A stretch of DNA of 10,028 nt from Lachnospiraceae bacterium UBA1753. GTDB taxonomy: Bacteria; Bacillota; Clostridia; Lachnospirales; Lachnospiraceae. This document shows, in pieces, positions 1 through 6,521 of this stretch. The notes under the pieces were generated by a model. That model had not been told where the DNA came from and ran no database searches. It worked only from the letters and a program-made list of their open reading frames with translations. The position numbers were made by a program, and so were the translations under genes. Within the stretch, counting starts at the first letter, position 1. Each line of letters starts with the position of its first letter. The stretch is taken from positions 288-10,315 of the forward strand of contig DCHL01000076.1 in the NCBI GenBank assembly GCA_002317595.1, written 5' to 3'.

Positions 1-197
1 AGTCTTTTGGTGGAATATGACTTAAAGTTCTCCATATTACACCCACAACAACAAATTTCACAATTTATATGGGTGGAAATCCCAAGATGAATCCTTATAT
101 TCCACCTTTTCACCTCATATGCCGTCCCATAAGTCTCAACTCTCTTTACATCCCCTGAAGAAGACACTAACTTAAGTGGCAATCCCAGAGATGGATG
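1..197. other. Gene-free AT-rich left edge with nested inverted repeats
   Basis: I can support no gene here. The stretch has nested inverted repeats: GGTGGAATAT at 9-18 pairs exactly with ATATTCCACC at 97-106, and CACCCA at 40-45 pairs with TGGGTG at 70-75. On the minus strand a reading frame stays open from about 248 to the window edge, through the uraA terminator. It has no convincing start or ribosome binding site, apart from an ATG at 35 that could begin a gene leaving the window (MENFKSYSTKR...). The region may be a leader or structured RNA for whatever lies to the left, or a dispersed repeat. Confidence 0.4.
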
Positions 198-243
198 AAA
201 AAGGCCGCCACAGGGCGATGCGAAAGCATCCTCTGTGGCGACC
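198..243 (-). terminator. Rho-independent terminator of uraA
   Basis: Read on the minus strand, an outer stem GCCACAG/CTGTGGC, extended by flanking G and C pairs, encloses an inner stem GATGC/GCATC closed by a TTTC loop. A run of T (198-202 as A on the plus strand) follows. It begins 37 bases after the uraA stop codon. On the plus strand no T-run follows the hairpin, so it should act in one direction only. Confidence 0.9.
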
Positions 244-279
244 CCATATTAATCAGATTCTATTTTCAAAATAGCGTGA

Positions 280-1620
280 TTAGTTCTTCTTCTTAAGGAT
301 AAGATTTACAATGATACCAAGAATAAGTGCACATGCAACTTCTGTAATTGTAACATTGCCGAAGTGAAGCTCAAGACCACCAATACCTGCAATAAGAATT
401 ACGGATACTACAAACAGGTTACGGTTATCGTTGAGATCCACATCCTGAATCATCTTAAGTCCTGATACAGCGATAAATCCATAAAGTGCAACACATACAC
501 CACCCATTACACAACTAGGAATAGTTGCAAGAAGTGTAACAAAAGGAGCTACAAATGATGCAATGATTGCAAGGACTGCAGTGAACAGGATTGTGATAAC
601 TGAAGCATTTCCAGAAATAGCAACACATCCAACAGACTCACCGTATGTTGTGTTAGGACATCCACCAAAGAATGCACCGACCATTGAACCAACACCATCT
701 CCAAGGAGAGTTCTGTGAAGACCGGGCTCCTCAAGAAGGTCTCTTTCTATAATAGAAGAAAGATTCTTATGGTCAGCAATGTGCTCAGCAAATACTACAA
801 ATGCAACAGGGATATATGCAGCTGCTATAGTTCCAAGATATGCACCCATAGAACCAGCATCACCAAAATCAAGTCCGCCGCCGAAAGCTGTAAGGAATGT
901 AAAATCAGGATACCACTGCATTGTGGCAAACTTACTGAAATCGATAATCATCATAGAATCGTTACCTGATGTGGTACCAATAACAGTAATGATTGCTGCA
1001 AGGATGTATCCAGAAGCAATACCAATAATGAAAGGAATCATCTTAACCATCTTCTTACCAAATACAGAAGAAAGCATTGTAACAAAGAGAGTTACAAGTC
1101 CGCAGATGAGGCAAAGGTAGGGTGATGCAAGCTTTGATCCATCAGCTCCATAAACAGAACCTGATGTCAGATCACCAACAGCATTTCCTGCAAGTGAAAG
1201 ACCGATGATTGCGACTGTAGGTCCAATAACTACTGCAGGCATGAGCTTGTTAATCCACTGAACACCAGCAACCTTAACAACAACTGCAAGAACAACATAA
1301 ACAAGACCTGCAAATGCTGCACCAAGAATCATTCCAAGGTAACCAGCAGACATCGAAACACCACCTGCAAATGCTGCAAACATAGATCCGATAAATGCAA
1401 ATGAAGAACCAAGGAAAACAGGACTCTTGAACTTAGTGAAAAGAAGATAAACGATAGTACCAACTCCGGCACCAAAAAGTGCAGCGGATGTAGACATGTT
1501 GTTTCCGATGATAGCCGGAACAGCGATTGTAGCTGCAAGAATTGCAAGCAGCTGCTGGAATGCGAAGACAAGGGTTTTACCAAAACCAGGCTTGTCCTCA
1601 ACGGTGTAGGTCATTTTCAT
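280..1620 (-). CDS. uraA: Uracil permease (NCS2/UraA family)
   Basis: A 446-residue polytopic inner-membrane transporter of the nucleobase-cation symporter-2 family, predicted to import uracil with protons. The N-terminus has the family pattern FQQLLAILAATIAVP (21-35). The substrate-site region AEHIADHKNL has E279, which should match E241 of E. coli UraA. The uracil-type signature NTTYGESVG (323-331) carries E328, matching E290 of UraA; this signature favours uracil over xanthine or urate. Length is normal for the family. The ATG at 1620 is supported by AGGAGGG about seven bases upstream. A good promoter lies in the 79-base gap after the VanW gene, and a strong terminator follows, so the gene is probably transcribed alone. 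No PyrR-type leader or purine riboswitch fits in that gap. A dyad at the transcription start is a possible operator. Confidence 0.93.
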   Translation of the reverse strand: MKMTYTVEDKPGFGKTLVFAFQQLLAILAATIAVPAIIGNNMSTSAALFGAGVGTIVYLLFTKFKSPVFLGSSFAFIGSMFAAFAGGVSMSAGYLGMILGAAFAGLVYVVLAVVVKVAGVQWINKLMPAVVIGPTVAIIGLSLAGNAVGDLTSGSVYGADGSKLASPYLCLICGLVTLFVTMLSSVFGKKMVKMIPFIIGIASGYILAAIITVIGTTSGNDSMMIIDFSKFATMQWYPDFTFLTAFGGGLDFGDAGSMGAYLGTIAAAYIPVAFVVFAEHIADHKNLSSIIERDLLEEPGLHRTLLGDGVGSMVGAFFGGCPNTTYGESVGCVAISGNASVITILFTAVLAIIASFVAPFVTLLATIPSCVMGGVCVALYGFIAVSGLKMIQDVDLNDNRNLFVVSVILIAGIGGLELHFGNVTITEVACALILGIIVNLILKKKN

Positions 1621-1640
1621 TATAATTCCCTCCTATGCGA

Positions 1641-1687
1641 TTGATAAACATCTATCAAATTATGCTACAAAAATCACAGTCTGTAAA
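1641..1687 (-). promoter_or_regulatory. uraA promoter with dyad at the transcription start
   Basis: On the minus strand, TTTACA (1687-1682) and CATAAT (1664-1659) are separated by exactly 17 bases, each 5/6 to the sigma-A consensus. Immediately downstream lies TTGATA-N6-TATCAA (1658-1641), a perfect six-base dyad covering the expected start site near 1652. The stem is short and AT-rich with no T-run after it, so an operator is likelier than a terminator. Confidence 0.65.
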
Positions 1688-1699
1688 GATTACATAAAA

Positions 1700-3157
1700 T
1701 CAATTTCCTTCTTCATTTGCCATTCCATTCCCAGCAGCAGCATTAGGGTCAACAACTACAGGATCCGCTCCTGGTGCCACATAAACACCCGAAGAATTCC
1801 TCTCTATTGTGGCAGGTTCACCCTTGTAGGAGGTTGTGTGGAGATACTCTTCCTTTATTACCTCACCATCCTTCTCGAGAACCTCATAAGTAACCCACTT
1901 ACTTCCAAGCTTCGCGGCCTTCGTCTCAAGTTCAAATCCGGGAACGATGGCAAGATTCTCAACATATACAGGTTCCGGTGCGTCAAGGTCGGAAGTCTTT
2001 TCAGACCTCATCTTTCTGGTCACACCATCCTCAAGAGTCTGAAGACCAAATATCTGTACAGTCACAGTTCTATCCACAAATGTAACCTTAATTCCTACAG
2101 GTCCATTAGTATTGTTGGTGAACTTAAAATCAGGGTTCGCGTAACTAACAGTTGCATCCTCGCCAGGAGTCACATATGTAGGCTCATATGTATGTCCTGT
2201 TCGCTCATCCACCTGAAGATTAGCTGCAAAAACCGCATTATAAAGAGTACTTGAAAGCTGGCATACACCGCCTCCAAGCTCTAATACATGTTCTCCATTA
2301 GAATATGCTCCAGCAGGCTTATAACCCTTCTCTTCTGTTCTCTTACCCAGACATTCATTATACGAGAACTGCTGTCCAGGCTGAAGGATTGTTCCGTTTA
2401 CAGATTTGCACGCAAGGGTAACATTGACATTTCTATCCTTGTTTGCAGTAGTATGCGTCACATACTTTCCGATAAGCTTAAAATCATCCGCCTTAAGATC
2501 AGCTGCAACAGAATTATAAGTAACTGAAACATTTCCTTCATATGAACCAGAATCCAGAATCGTCCTTATGGCACTTCCAAGACTCTCAGTATCAACAACA
2601 TTCCTTGGTGCGGCATCGTGAAATACAAAATCTCCGCTCTCCTCGTTGTACTCCATTATATTATTAGAAGAAACAGAATCACTGAAGGTTGAATCAGCAA
2701 GCGAAACTGCTGATGCAACAACACTGTTCTTAGCATCGTCGGATAGTTCAACAACATAGGAATTATTCGTCACATCTGAATATGCCTTATCCAGTATTGA
2801 ATCAATTGCTGATGCAAGAGGACTATCGAGTTCAATCTGTCCCGAATTACCAGAAAGCACAATACTCCAAGGATGCGCACCCAAAAGCATCTCTTTAAGC
2901 TGGTCTCTTGAGTAATCAGAAACTTTATACCCATCAACAGTTACATTTGCCGAAAGCACAGCCGTTTCCTCGCTCTTCTCAGTAACCGCATCTGCCTTAT
3001 CCTTATTACCGCCTTTTCCAATAGCCTTCGATGCAAAAATAATCAGCGCAATAGCAGCAACCACTGCTGCCAACACTCCCGCCAGGCCAATCATCCGCCT
3101 GATCATGAGCTGTCTTCTTCTCTTTTTTCTTGAAACTTTTCTTCTTCTATCTGCCAT
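1700..3157 (-). CDS. VanW family protein with C-terminal G5 domain
   Basis: A 485-residue membrane-anchored extracytoplasmic protein. The N-terminus is very basic (residues 3-21), followed by one hydrophobic helix (about 22-43), giving an N-in anchor. A mixed region (70-225) resembles the peptidoglycan-binding-like domain often placed before VanW. The VanW domain spans about 230-370 and includes the diagnostic GGGVCQLSSTLYNA (295-308). A G5-like domain (about 385-455) is followed by a flexible Pro/Ala/Asn-rich tail. The biochemical role of VanW is not established; these domains are linked to the cell wall. The ATG at 3157 has GGAAGTG six bases upstream. The gene starts 26 bases after the lipoprotein stop with no promoter or terminator seen between, so the two are likely co-transcribed. 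The name comes from vanB glycopeptide-resistance clusters, but most VanW proteins are unrelated to resistance. Confidence 0.88.
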   Translation of the reverse strand: MADRRRKVSRKKRRRQLMIRRMIGLAGVLAAVVAAIALIIFASKAIGKGGNKDKADAVTEKSEETAVLSANVTVDGYKVSDYSRDQLKEMLLGAHPWSIVLSGNSGQIELDSPLASAIDSILDKAYSDVTNNSYVVELSDDAKNSVVASAVSLADSTFSDSVSSNNIMEYNEESGDFVFHDAAPRNVVDTESLGSAIRTILDSGSYEGNVSVTYNSVAADLKADDFKLIGKYVTHTTANKDRNVNVTLACKSVNGTILQPGQQFSYNECLGKRTEEKGYKPAGAYSNGEHVLELGGGVCQLSSTLYNAVFAANLQVDERTGHTYEPTYVTPGEDATVSYANPDFKFTNNTNGPVGIKVTFVDRTVTVQIFGLQTLEDGVTRKMRSEKTSDLDAPEPVYVENLAIVPGFELETKAAKLGSKWVTYEVLEKDGEVIKEEYLHTTSYKGEPATIERNSSGVYVAPGADPVVVDPNAAAGNGMANEEGN

Positions 3158-3183
3158 TTCTACACTTCCATTACCATTCTATT

Positions 3184-3942
3184 TCAGTCAAGAGGAATAA
3201 CCGATTGATTTCCATTGTACTTCATAAGAAGCGACAGCGAATCAATGCCGCTCTCAAATCCAGGTGCAGTCTCCAGCACAACAACCGTATCCCTGACTTC
3301 TCCAGGCGAGAATACATCATCAACAGTTGACAAATCATTTTCAAGCATAGTCGTGAGCGCATTTACTCTGTCGTTATCATTTACTATGATTCTGAATATG
3401 GGATAACTGTCAAGAATGTCGCACTGAGCTTCTGCGTCAGACATGTTAGCCACATCAAAGTGGAACACAACAAGCTGTTTTCCAGCAGTTGCATCCATTG
3501 CAAAAAATTCTTCCGACGAACCGTCGTATGGATATGACCTGCAAACTTCATATCCTCTATAGCTGACAGAAAAGCCATCGAGACCAAGCGCGGCTGCAAT
3601 GTCCTGCTCTCCCTCTGGTGGATATTTCTGACTGGGTTCCTTAGTTCCATTGCCGTCCGAAGCATTCTCAGAAGATTCATTTTCCTGCTCCGCCGCCTCC
3701 TGCTCCGCAAGCTGAGCATTCAGTTCCTTAAGCGCTTCCACTCGGGCATCGAGTTCCCTTGCCGCAGACGTATCAACAAGCCTGCTTCCATGGTCCGAAT
3801 CATACTTAAGCATGACATCAGCTGCATAGCCGACAATCTTCTGTTCTTCCTCTTCCGTAAGATTAAGCTCAGGATCACCGCAGCCAAACATGGACACTGC
3901 AATAATTATTATGAAAAATATGGAAAAAAATTTTTTAGCCAA
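3184..3942 (-). CDS. Secreted lipoprotein with predicted Ig-like C-terminal domain
   Basis: I do not recognise a named family. From the TTG at 3942 the protein has 252 residues: a short basic N-terminus, a hydrophobic stretch (5-17), and the lipobox-like S-M-F-G-C with C21 as the lipidation site. Then come a charged helical segment (about 24-90, coiled-coil-like at 60-90), a Glu/Ser/Asn-rich linker (90-115) and a C-terminal domain (about 115-252). Its alternating hydrophobic pattern resembles the Ig-like DUF4352/DUF5067-type lipoprotein domains; this is only a resemblance by eye. The TTG start is chosen because GGGAGG lies six bases upstream (3954-3949) and gives a standard signal peptide. 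Longer frames starting at 3966 or 4008 run through a terminator hairpin and lack a ribosome binding site. It is followed by the VanW gene and preceded by the kinase gene. Confidence 0.75.
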   Translation of the reverse strand: MAKKFFSIFFIIIIAVSMFGCGDPELNLTEEEEQKIVGYAADVMLKYDSDHGSRLVDTSAARELDARVEALKELNAQLAEQEAAEQENESSENASDGNGTKEPSQKYPPEGEQDIAAALGLDGFSVSYRGYEVCRSYPYDGSSEEFFAMDATAGKQLVVFHFDVANMSDAEAQCDILDSYPIFRIIVNDNDRVNALTTMLENDLSTVDDVFSPGEVRDTVVVLETAPGFESGIDSLSLLMKYNGNQSVIPLD

Positions 3943-3970
3943 AGCGTTCCTCCCACTTTTGCGCATAACG

Positions 3971-3996
3971 AAAAGCCGACGTCTCCGCCGACTTTT
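3971..3996 (-). terminator. Hairpin terminator at the kinase/lipoprotein junction
   Basis: On the minus strand the arms AAAAGTCGGCG and CGTCGGCTTTT form an uninterrupted 11-bp stem (two G-T wobbles) with a GAGA tetraloop, ending in TTTTCGTT. It starts 19 bases after the kinase stop codon. The U-tract is short, so termination may be partial. The hairpin also lies at the predicted 5' end of the lipoprotein transcript. On the plus strand the arms also end in TTTT, so weak bidirectional activity is possible. Confidence 0.75.
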
Positions 3997-3998
3997 CA

Positions 3999-4027
3999 AT
4001 AATATCATTATCAGTTATGATTTGCAA
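3999..4027 (-). promoter_or_regulatory. Predicted promoter for lipoprotein-vanW, inside the kinase 3' end
   Basis: Minus strand: TTGCAA (4027-4022), a 17-base spacer, then TATTAT (4004-3999) preceded by TGA, giving an extended -10 (TGn). The predicted start is near 3992, in the first arm of the terminator hairpin. The leader would be about 50 bases and contain the GGGAGG that serves the TTG start at 3942. Confidence 0.5.
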
Positions 4028-5628
4028 TCAACTTCAAAGAAGAATGCAACACCGTCTTCCCGATTTTCAACACCATATTTCTGATGGTGTGACTCCATAA
4101 TGGCTTTTACAATAGAAAGTCCAACTCCGCTGCCACCATATTCACGACTCCGTGCCTTATCGACCTTATAGAATTTTGTCCATATCTGGTCCAGTGCTTC
4201 TTCGGGAATATTTGCACCCGTATTGAATATGGTTACCCTCGCTGTTTCCTCAAGCTGCTCCAGCGTAACCCTAATTATTTTTTCCCCGGATAGATAATGA
4301 AGAGCATTGCTGAAGTAATTATTGACTACTTCTTCTATCATGTACTCGTCGCCCCATACATAAAGGTTCTCCGGGCTCTCAATCTCTATTCTGGCTCCCG
4401 CCTGGTCAGCAAGTATTCTGGAAGAAGCAATGAAATTTCTCACGAGTTCTGCCAGATCAAAATGCTCGATGTTCATTGAGTTGGAACCAAACTCAAGCTG
4501 GTTGAGAGTAATGAGATTCTTAACCATACGGTTCATCTTGGTTGCTTCGTCAATAATGACCTCGCAGTAGTATTCCCGGCTCTCCGGGTCTTCATTGACA
4601 TCATCCTTAAGCCCCTCGGCATATCCCTGGATAATGGCGATCGGTGTCTTCAGTTCATGAGAAACATTCGATATGAAATCTGAACGCATTGCGTCCAGTT
4701 TCTCCCTTTTATCAAGGTCATCCTTAAGTTCATTGTTGGCATTCTTAAGTTCCGAAATCGTCTTCTCAAGAGTCTCCGACAAAGCATTCATATGCTCTCC
4801 AAGATAACCGATTTCATTATTCTCCCTTCCCTCATACTTGGCCTGGAAGTCAAGATGAGTCATACGGTTGGAAATATCAGCAAGCTGAAGTATGGGCTTT
4901 GTAATTTTAGTAGCGACATACCATATAAGAACTGAGCCAAGAATCAATGCCAGTAAGGAAACGTATGCGAGGAACCTGTTCGATACAGCAGCATTTTCAC
5001 GGATACTTTCAACTGCACTTCTGATAAGAACAATATCGCCACAATCCAAATTACCCATGAGTTCTATATATTCCTTGCCCATTCGCGGATCCATGGACAG
5101 ACACATTATATAATTATCATTCTGTTCAAGAATGTTCTCGCTGAAAAAGACCTTAGGATTATCCTTCGGATTATCAGTGTTTCCCTTTGAGTCATCCCTA
5201 TTTGATCCATCCTGATTTGAGTCATCCTTATCTGATCCGTCTTGAGCATCATCTGACTGACCACCCTTAAACAGGTAGTTGGGGTCATGTTTAAATATGA
5301 ATGAATACAGACGCTCAACAACCTTATTGTCATCATGCATTGACGACTTCACAATTTCAAGTGATGGGTCAAGAACAATAACCGAGAGACTGTTTGAGTT
5401 ACAGATGTCGTAAAACTCCACGTCAAACTCTTCCGTCTCATAGTCCCCATCAGAACTTTCAAACAATTCATTCAACTTAGAATAAGCATTTTGCATAACC
5501 TTACGCTTATTCCCAACTGAATACCTCTGGAGAAAAATATTGTTCACGATAATGCACAGAAACAGTATTCCTACAAGTACAGATATAAAGATAATTGCAA
5601 ATTGTATTCTTATTGAAGTCTTCTTCAT
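4015..5628 (-). CDS. Sensor histidine kinase (HAMP, HisKA, HATPase)
   Basis: A 537-residue membrane kinase that should autophosphorylate at H324 and pass phosphate to the adjacent regulator. Order: TM1 (about 10-31), extracytoplasmic sensor (32-215), TM2 (about 219-238), HAMP (239-290), a charged coiled-coil linker, HisKA with SHELKTP (323-329), and HATPase with the N-box around NNYFSNALHY (436-445), NTG at 469-471 in the G1 position and GGSGVGLS (498-505) as G2. The G1 box has Asn where DxGxG is usual; I believe this is common in this clostridial kinase group. The sensor contains an Asp/Ser/Asn-rich insert (125-159) built of 10-residue repeats. The ATG at 5628 gives the family-like N-terminus MKKTSIRIQF; a GTG at 5673 would add 15 residues. 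The ligand is unknown; the downstream lipoprotein and VanW genes suggest envelope sensing. Confidence 0.93.
   Translation of the reverse strand: MKKTSIRIQFAIIFISVLVGILFLCIIVNNIFLQRYSVGNKRKVMQNAYSKLNELFESSDGDYETEEFDVEFYDICNSNSLSVIVLDPSLEIVKSSMHDDNKVVERLYSFIFKHDPNYLFKGGQSDDAQDGSDKDDSNQDGSNRDDSKGNTDNPKDNPKVFFSENILEQNDNYIMCLSMDPRMGKEYIELMGNLDCGDIVLIRSAVESIRENAAVSNRFLAYVSLLALILGSVLIWYVATKITKPILQLADISNRMTHLDFQAKYEGRENNEIGYLGEHMNALSETLEKTISELKNANNELKDDLDKREKLDAMRSDFISNVSHELKTPIAIIQGYAEGLKDDVNEDPESREYYCEVIIDEATKMNRMVKNLITLNQLEFGSNSMNIEHFDLAELVRNFIASSRILADQAGARIEIESPENLYVWGDEYMIEEVVNNYFSNALHYLSGEKIIRVTLEQLEETARVTIFNTGANIPEEALDQIWTKFYKVDKARSREYGGSGVGLSIVKAIMESHHQKYGVENREDGVAFFFEVDCKS
5186..5245 (-). 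repeat. Two tandem 30-bp repeats in the kinase sensor insert
   Basis: Positions 5186-5215 and 5216-5245 are adjacent 30-bp copies with 26 of 30 bases identical, in frame. They encode the peptide repeats QDGSDKDDSN and QDGSNRDDSK, followed by a degenerate GNTDNPKDNPK. The unit is a multiple of three, so copy-number change would keep the kinase in frame. It lies in the extracytoplasmic domain just before TM2's preceding segment. Confidence 0.85.
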
Positions 5629-5681
5629 ATTACTACCGTATTCCCTGATCTCTGTGATTTTATTCCTTGCCACACTGACAT
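5625..5681 (-). CDS. Possible 18-residue leader ORF coupled to the kinase
   Basis: In the 60-base gap between the regulator stop and the kinase ATG, an ATG at 5681 opens an 18-codon frame (MSVWQGIKSQRSGNTVVI). Its TGA stop overlaps the kinase ATG as ATGA. GAGGTG lies ten bases upstream of its start, overlapping the end of the regulator gene. The kinase ATG itself has only a weak GGTAGT. This is compatible with translational coupling, but a frame this short can arise by chance. It overlaps, out of frame, the alternative GTG start of the kinase. Confidence 0.25.
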   Translation of the reverse strand: MSVWQGIKSQRSGNTVVI

Positions 5682-5688
5682 GGTATCT

Positions 5689-6363
5689 CTACACCTCAAA
5701 TTTGTAACCCATACCCCAAATCGTTTTAATCAGGTCTCCCTTATCTCCCAGCTTAGATCGAAGCTTCTTGACATGGGTATCGATAGTTCTGGCATCTCCA
5801 AAGTAATCATAGTTCCACACATTGTTAAGTATCTTCTCACGCGAGAGGGCAATTCCCTTATTCTCTATGAAATATGACAGGAGTTCAAACTCCTTATATG
5901 AGAGTTCTATTACTTCACCATCAATGGAAACTGAATGTGCTGCTTTATCAACGACAATGCCACCCGCCTCAATCTTGGTATCTTCAGATATCGACCCGGT
6001 TCTTCTGAGCAGCGCCTCAACCCTTGCCACAAGAATCTTCGGACTGAAGGGCTTAGTGATATATTCATCTGCCCCATTGTCGAAGCCCTGAAGTTCATCT
6101 CGCTCCTCACTCTTAGCCGTCAGCATGATAAATGGTACCTTCGACTGCTCCCTTATCTCTCTAAGTACCTGCCAGCCATCAATCTTAGGCATCATTACAT
6201 CGCAAATAATTAAATCAATATCAACATTATCATAATAACTATCAAGTGCCTGGGCACCATCTTCTGCTTCAAGGACATGATATCCCTTCTTAACCAGGAA
6301 ATCCTTCACCAGCTTACGCATGCGTGCTTCATCATCCACAACCAGAATTTTAATATTTTCCAT
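5689..6363 (-). CDS. OmpR/PhoB-family response regulator
   Basis: A 224-residue DNA-binding regulator, full length for the family. The receiver domain (1-118) has the acidic pair D10/D11, phospho-acceptor D55 in CDVMMPK, T82, and K104 in the KPF motif. A winged-helix DNA-binding domain (about 130-224) ends with the typical R-T-I-D-T-H-V-K-K-L-R-S-K-L recognition helix and the IWGMGYKFEV wing. The start is ambiguous: GAGG (6377-6374) lies 10 bases before ATG 6363 and four before GTG 6369, which would add only two residues. The stop is 60 bases before the kinase ATG, so the two genes form an operon. An array of 11-bp-spaced TTCACA-like repeats upstream suggests that the regulator controls its own gene. 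It looks like a VanR/PhoP-type regulator, but I cannot name its signal. Confidence 0.94.
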   Translation of the reverse strand: MENIKILVVDDEARMRKLVKDFLVKKGYHVLEAEDGAQALDSYYDNVDIDLIICDVMMPKIDGWQVLREIREQSKVPFIMLTAKSEERDELQGFDNGADEYITKPFSPKILVARVEALLRRTGSISEDTKIEAGGIVVDKAAHSVSIDGEVIELSYKEFELLSYFIENKGIALSREKILNNVWNYDYFGDARTIDTHVKKLRSKLGDKGDLIKTIWGMGYKFEV

Positions 6364-6466
6364 ATCCACACTACCTCAAAAATCAAATCAAACAGACAGC
6401 CATGTTGCCCTGCCGTCATATCCATAGTTCATCAATTGAACGTAACCCCCGCGTTCTTTCTTACAG

Positions 6467-6513
6467 ATGATAGAGAAAATCTGCGAAAAATCTGTGAATT
6501 TGCTGTGAAAATG
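6467..6513 (-). promoter_or_regulatory. Direct-repeat regulator box and promoter of the response-regulator operon
   Basis: On the minus strand TTCACA (6509-6504), TTCACA (6498-6493) and TTCGCA (6487-6482) recur with an exact 11-bp period and 5-bp spacers. On the plus strand this is three consecutive 11-mers, each starting CTGNGAA (6481-6513). A -10-like TATCAT lies just downstream (6472-6467), which would put the repeats at about -20 to -50. Gram-positive PhoP boxes have this format (TT[ACT]ACA repeats about 5 bp apart). The array begins right after the stop codon of the upstream gene. Confidence 0.55.
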
Positions 6514-6521
6514 CTTTGTTT

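Noticed and set aside
9..106. Insertion-sequence terminal inverted repeats
   Set aside because: The 10-bp arms enclose fewer than 80 bases with no transposase and no flanking target-site duplication that I can see.
779..1120. Plus-strand 113-codon frame antisense to uraA
   Set aside because: It is a mirror of a strongly conserved membrane-protein gene, with no recognisable domain and no ribosome binding site.
1838..2254. Plus-strand 138-codon frame antisense to the VanW gene
   Set aside because: The composition is that of a shadow frame, it has no promoter or domain, and the minus strand carries the conserved VanW/G5 protein.
3943..4008. Longer lipoprotein N-terminus starting at 4008 or 3966
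   Set aside because: The extra Arg-rich residues are the translated terminator hairpin; neither start has a ribosome binding site, while TTG 3942 has GGGAGG and gives a normal lipoprotein signal.
1700..6363. Vancomycin-resistance cluster suggested by regulator-kinase-VanW order
   Set aside because: There is no D-Ala-D-Lac ligase, VanH-like dehydrogenase, VanX or VanY. VanW-domain proteins are common in susceptible Firmicutes.
6438..6456. GAACG-N9-CGTTC hairpin in the regulator leader as a terminator or riboswitch
   Set aside because: The 5-bp stem is too short, has no T-run, and no known riboswitch pattern is visible around it.
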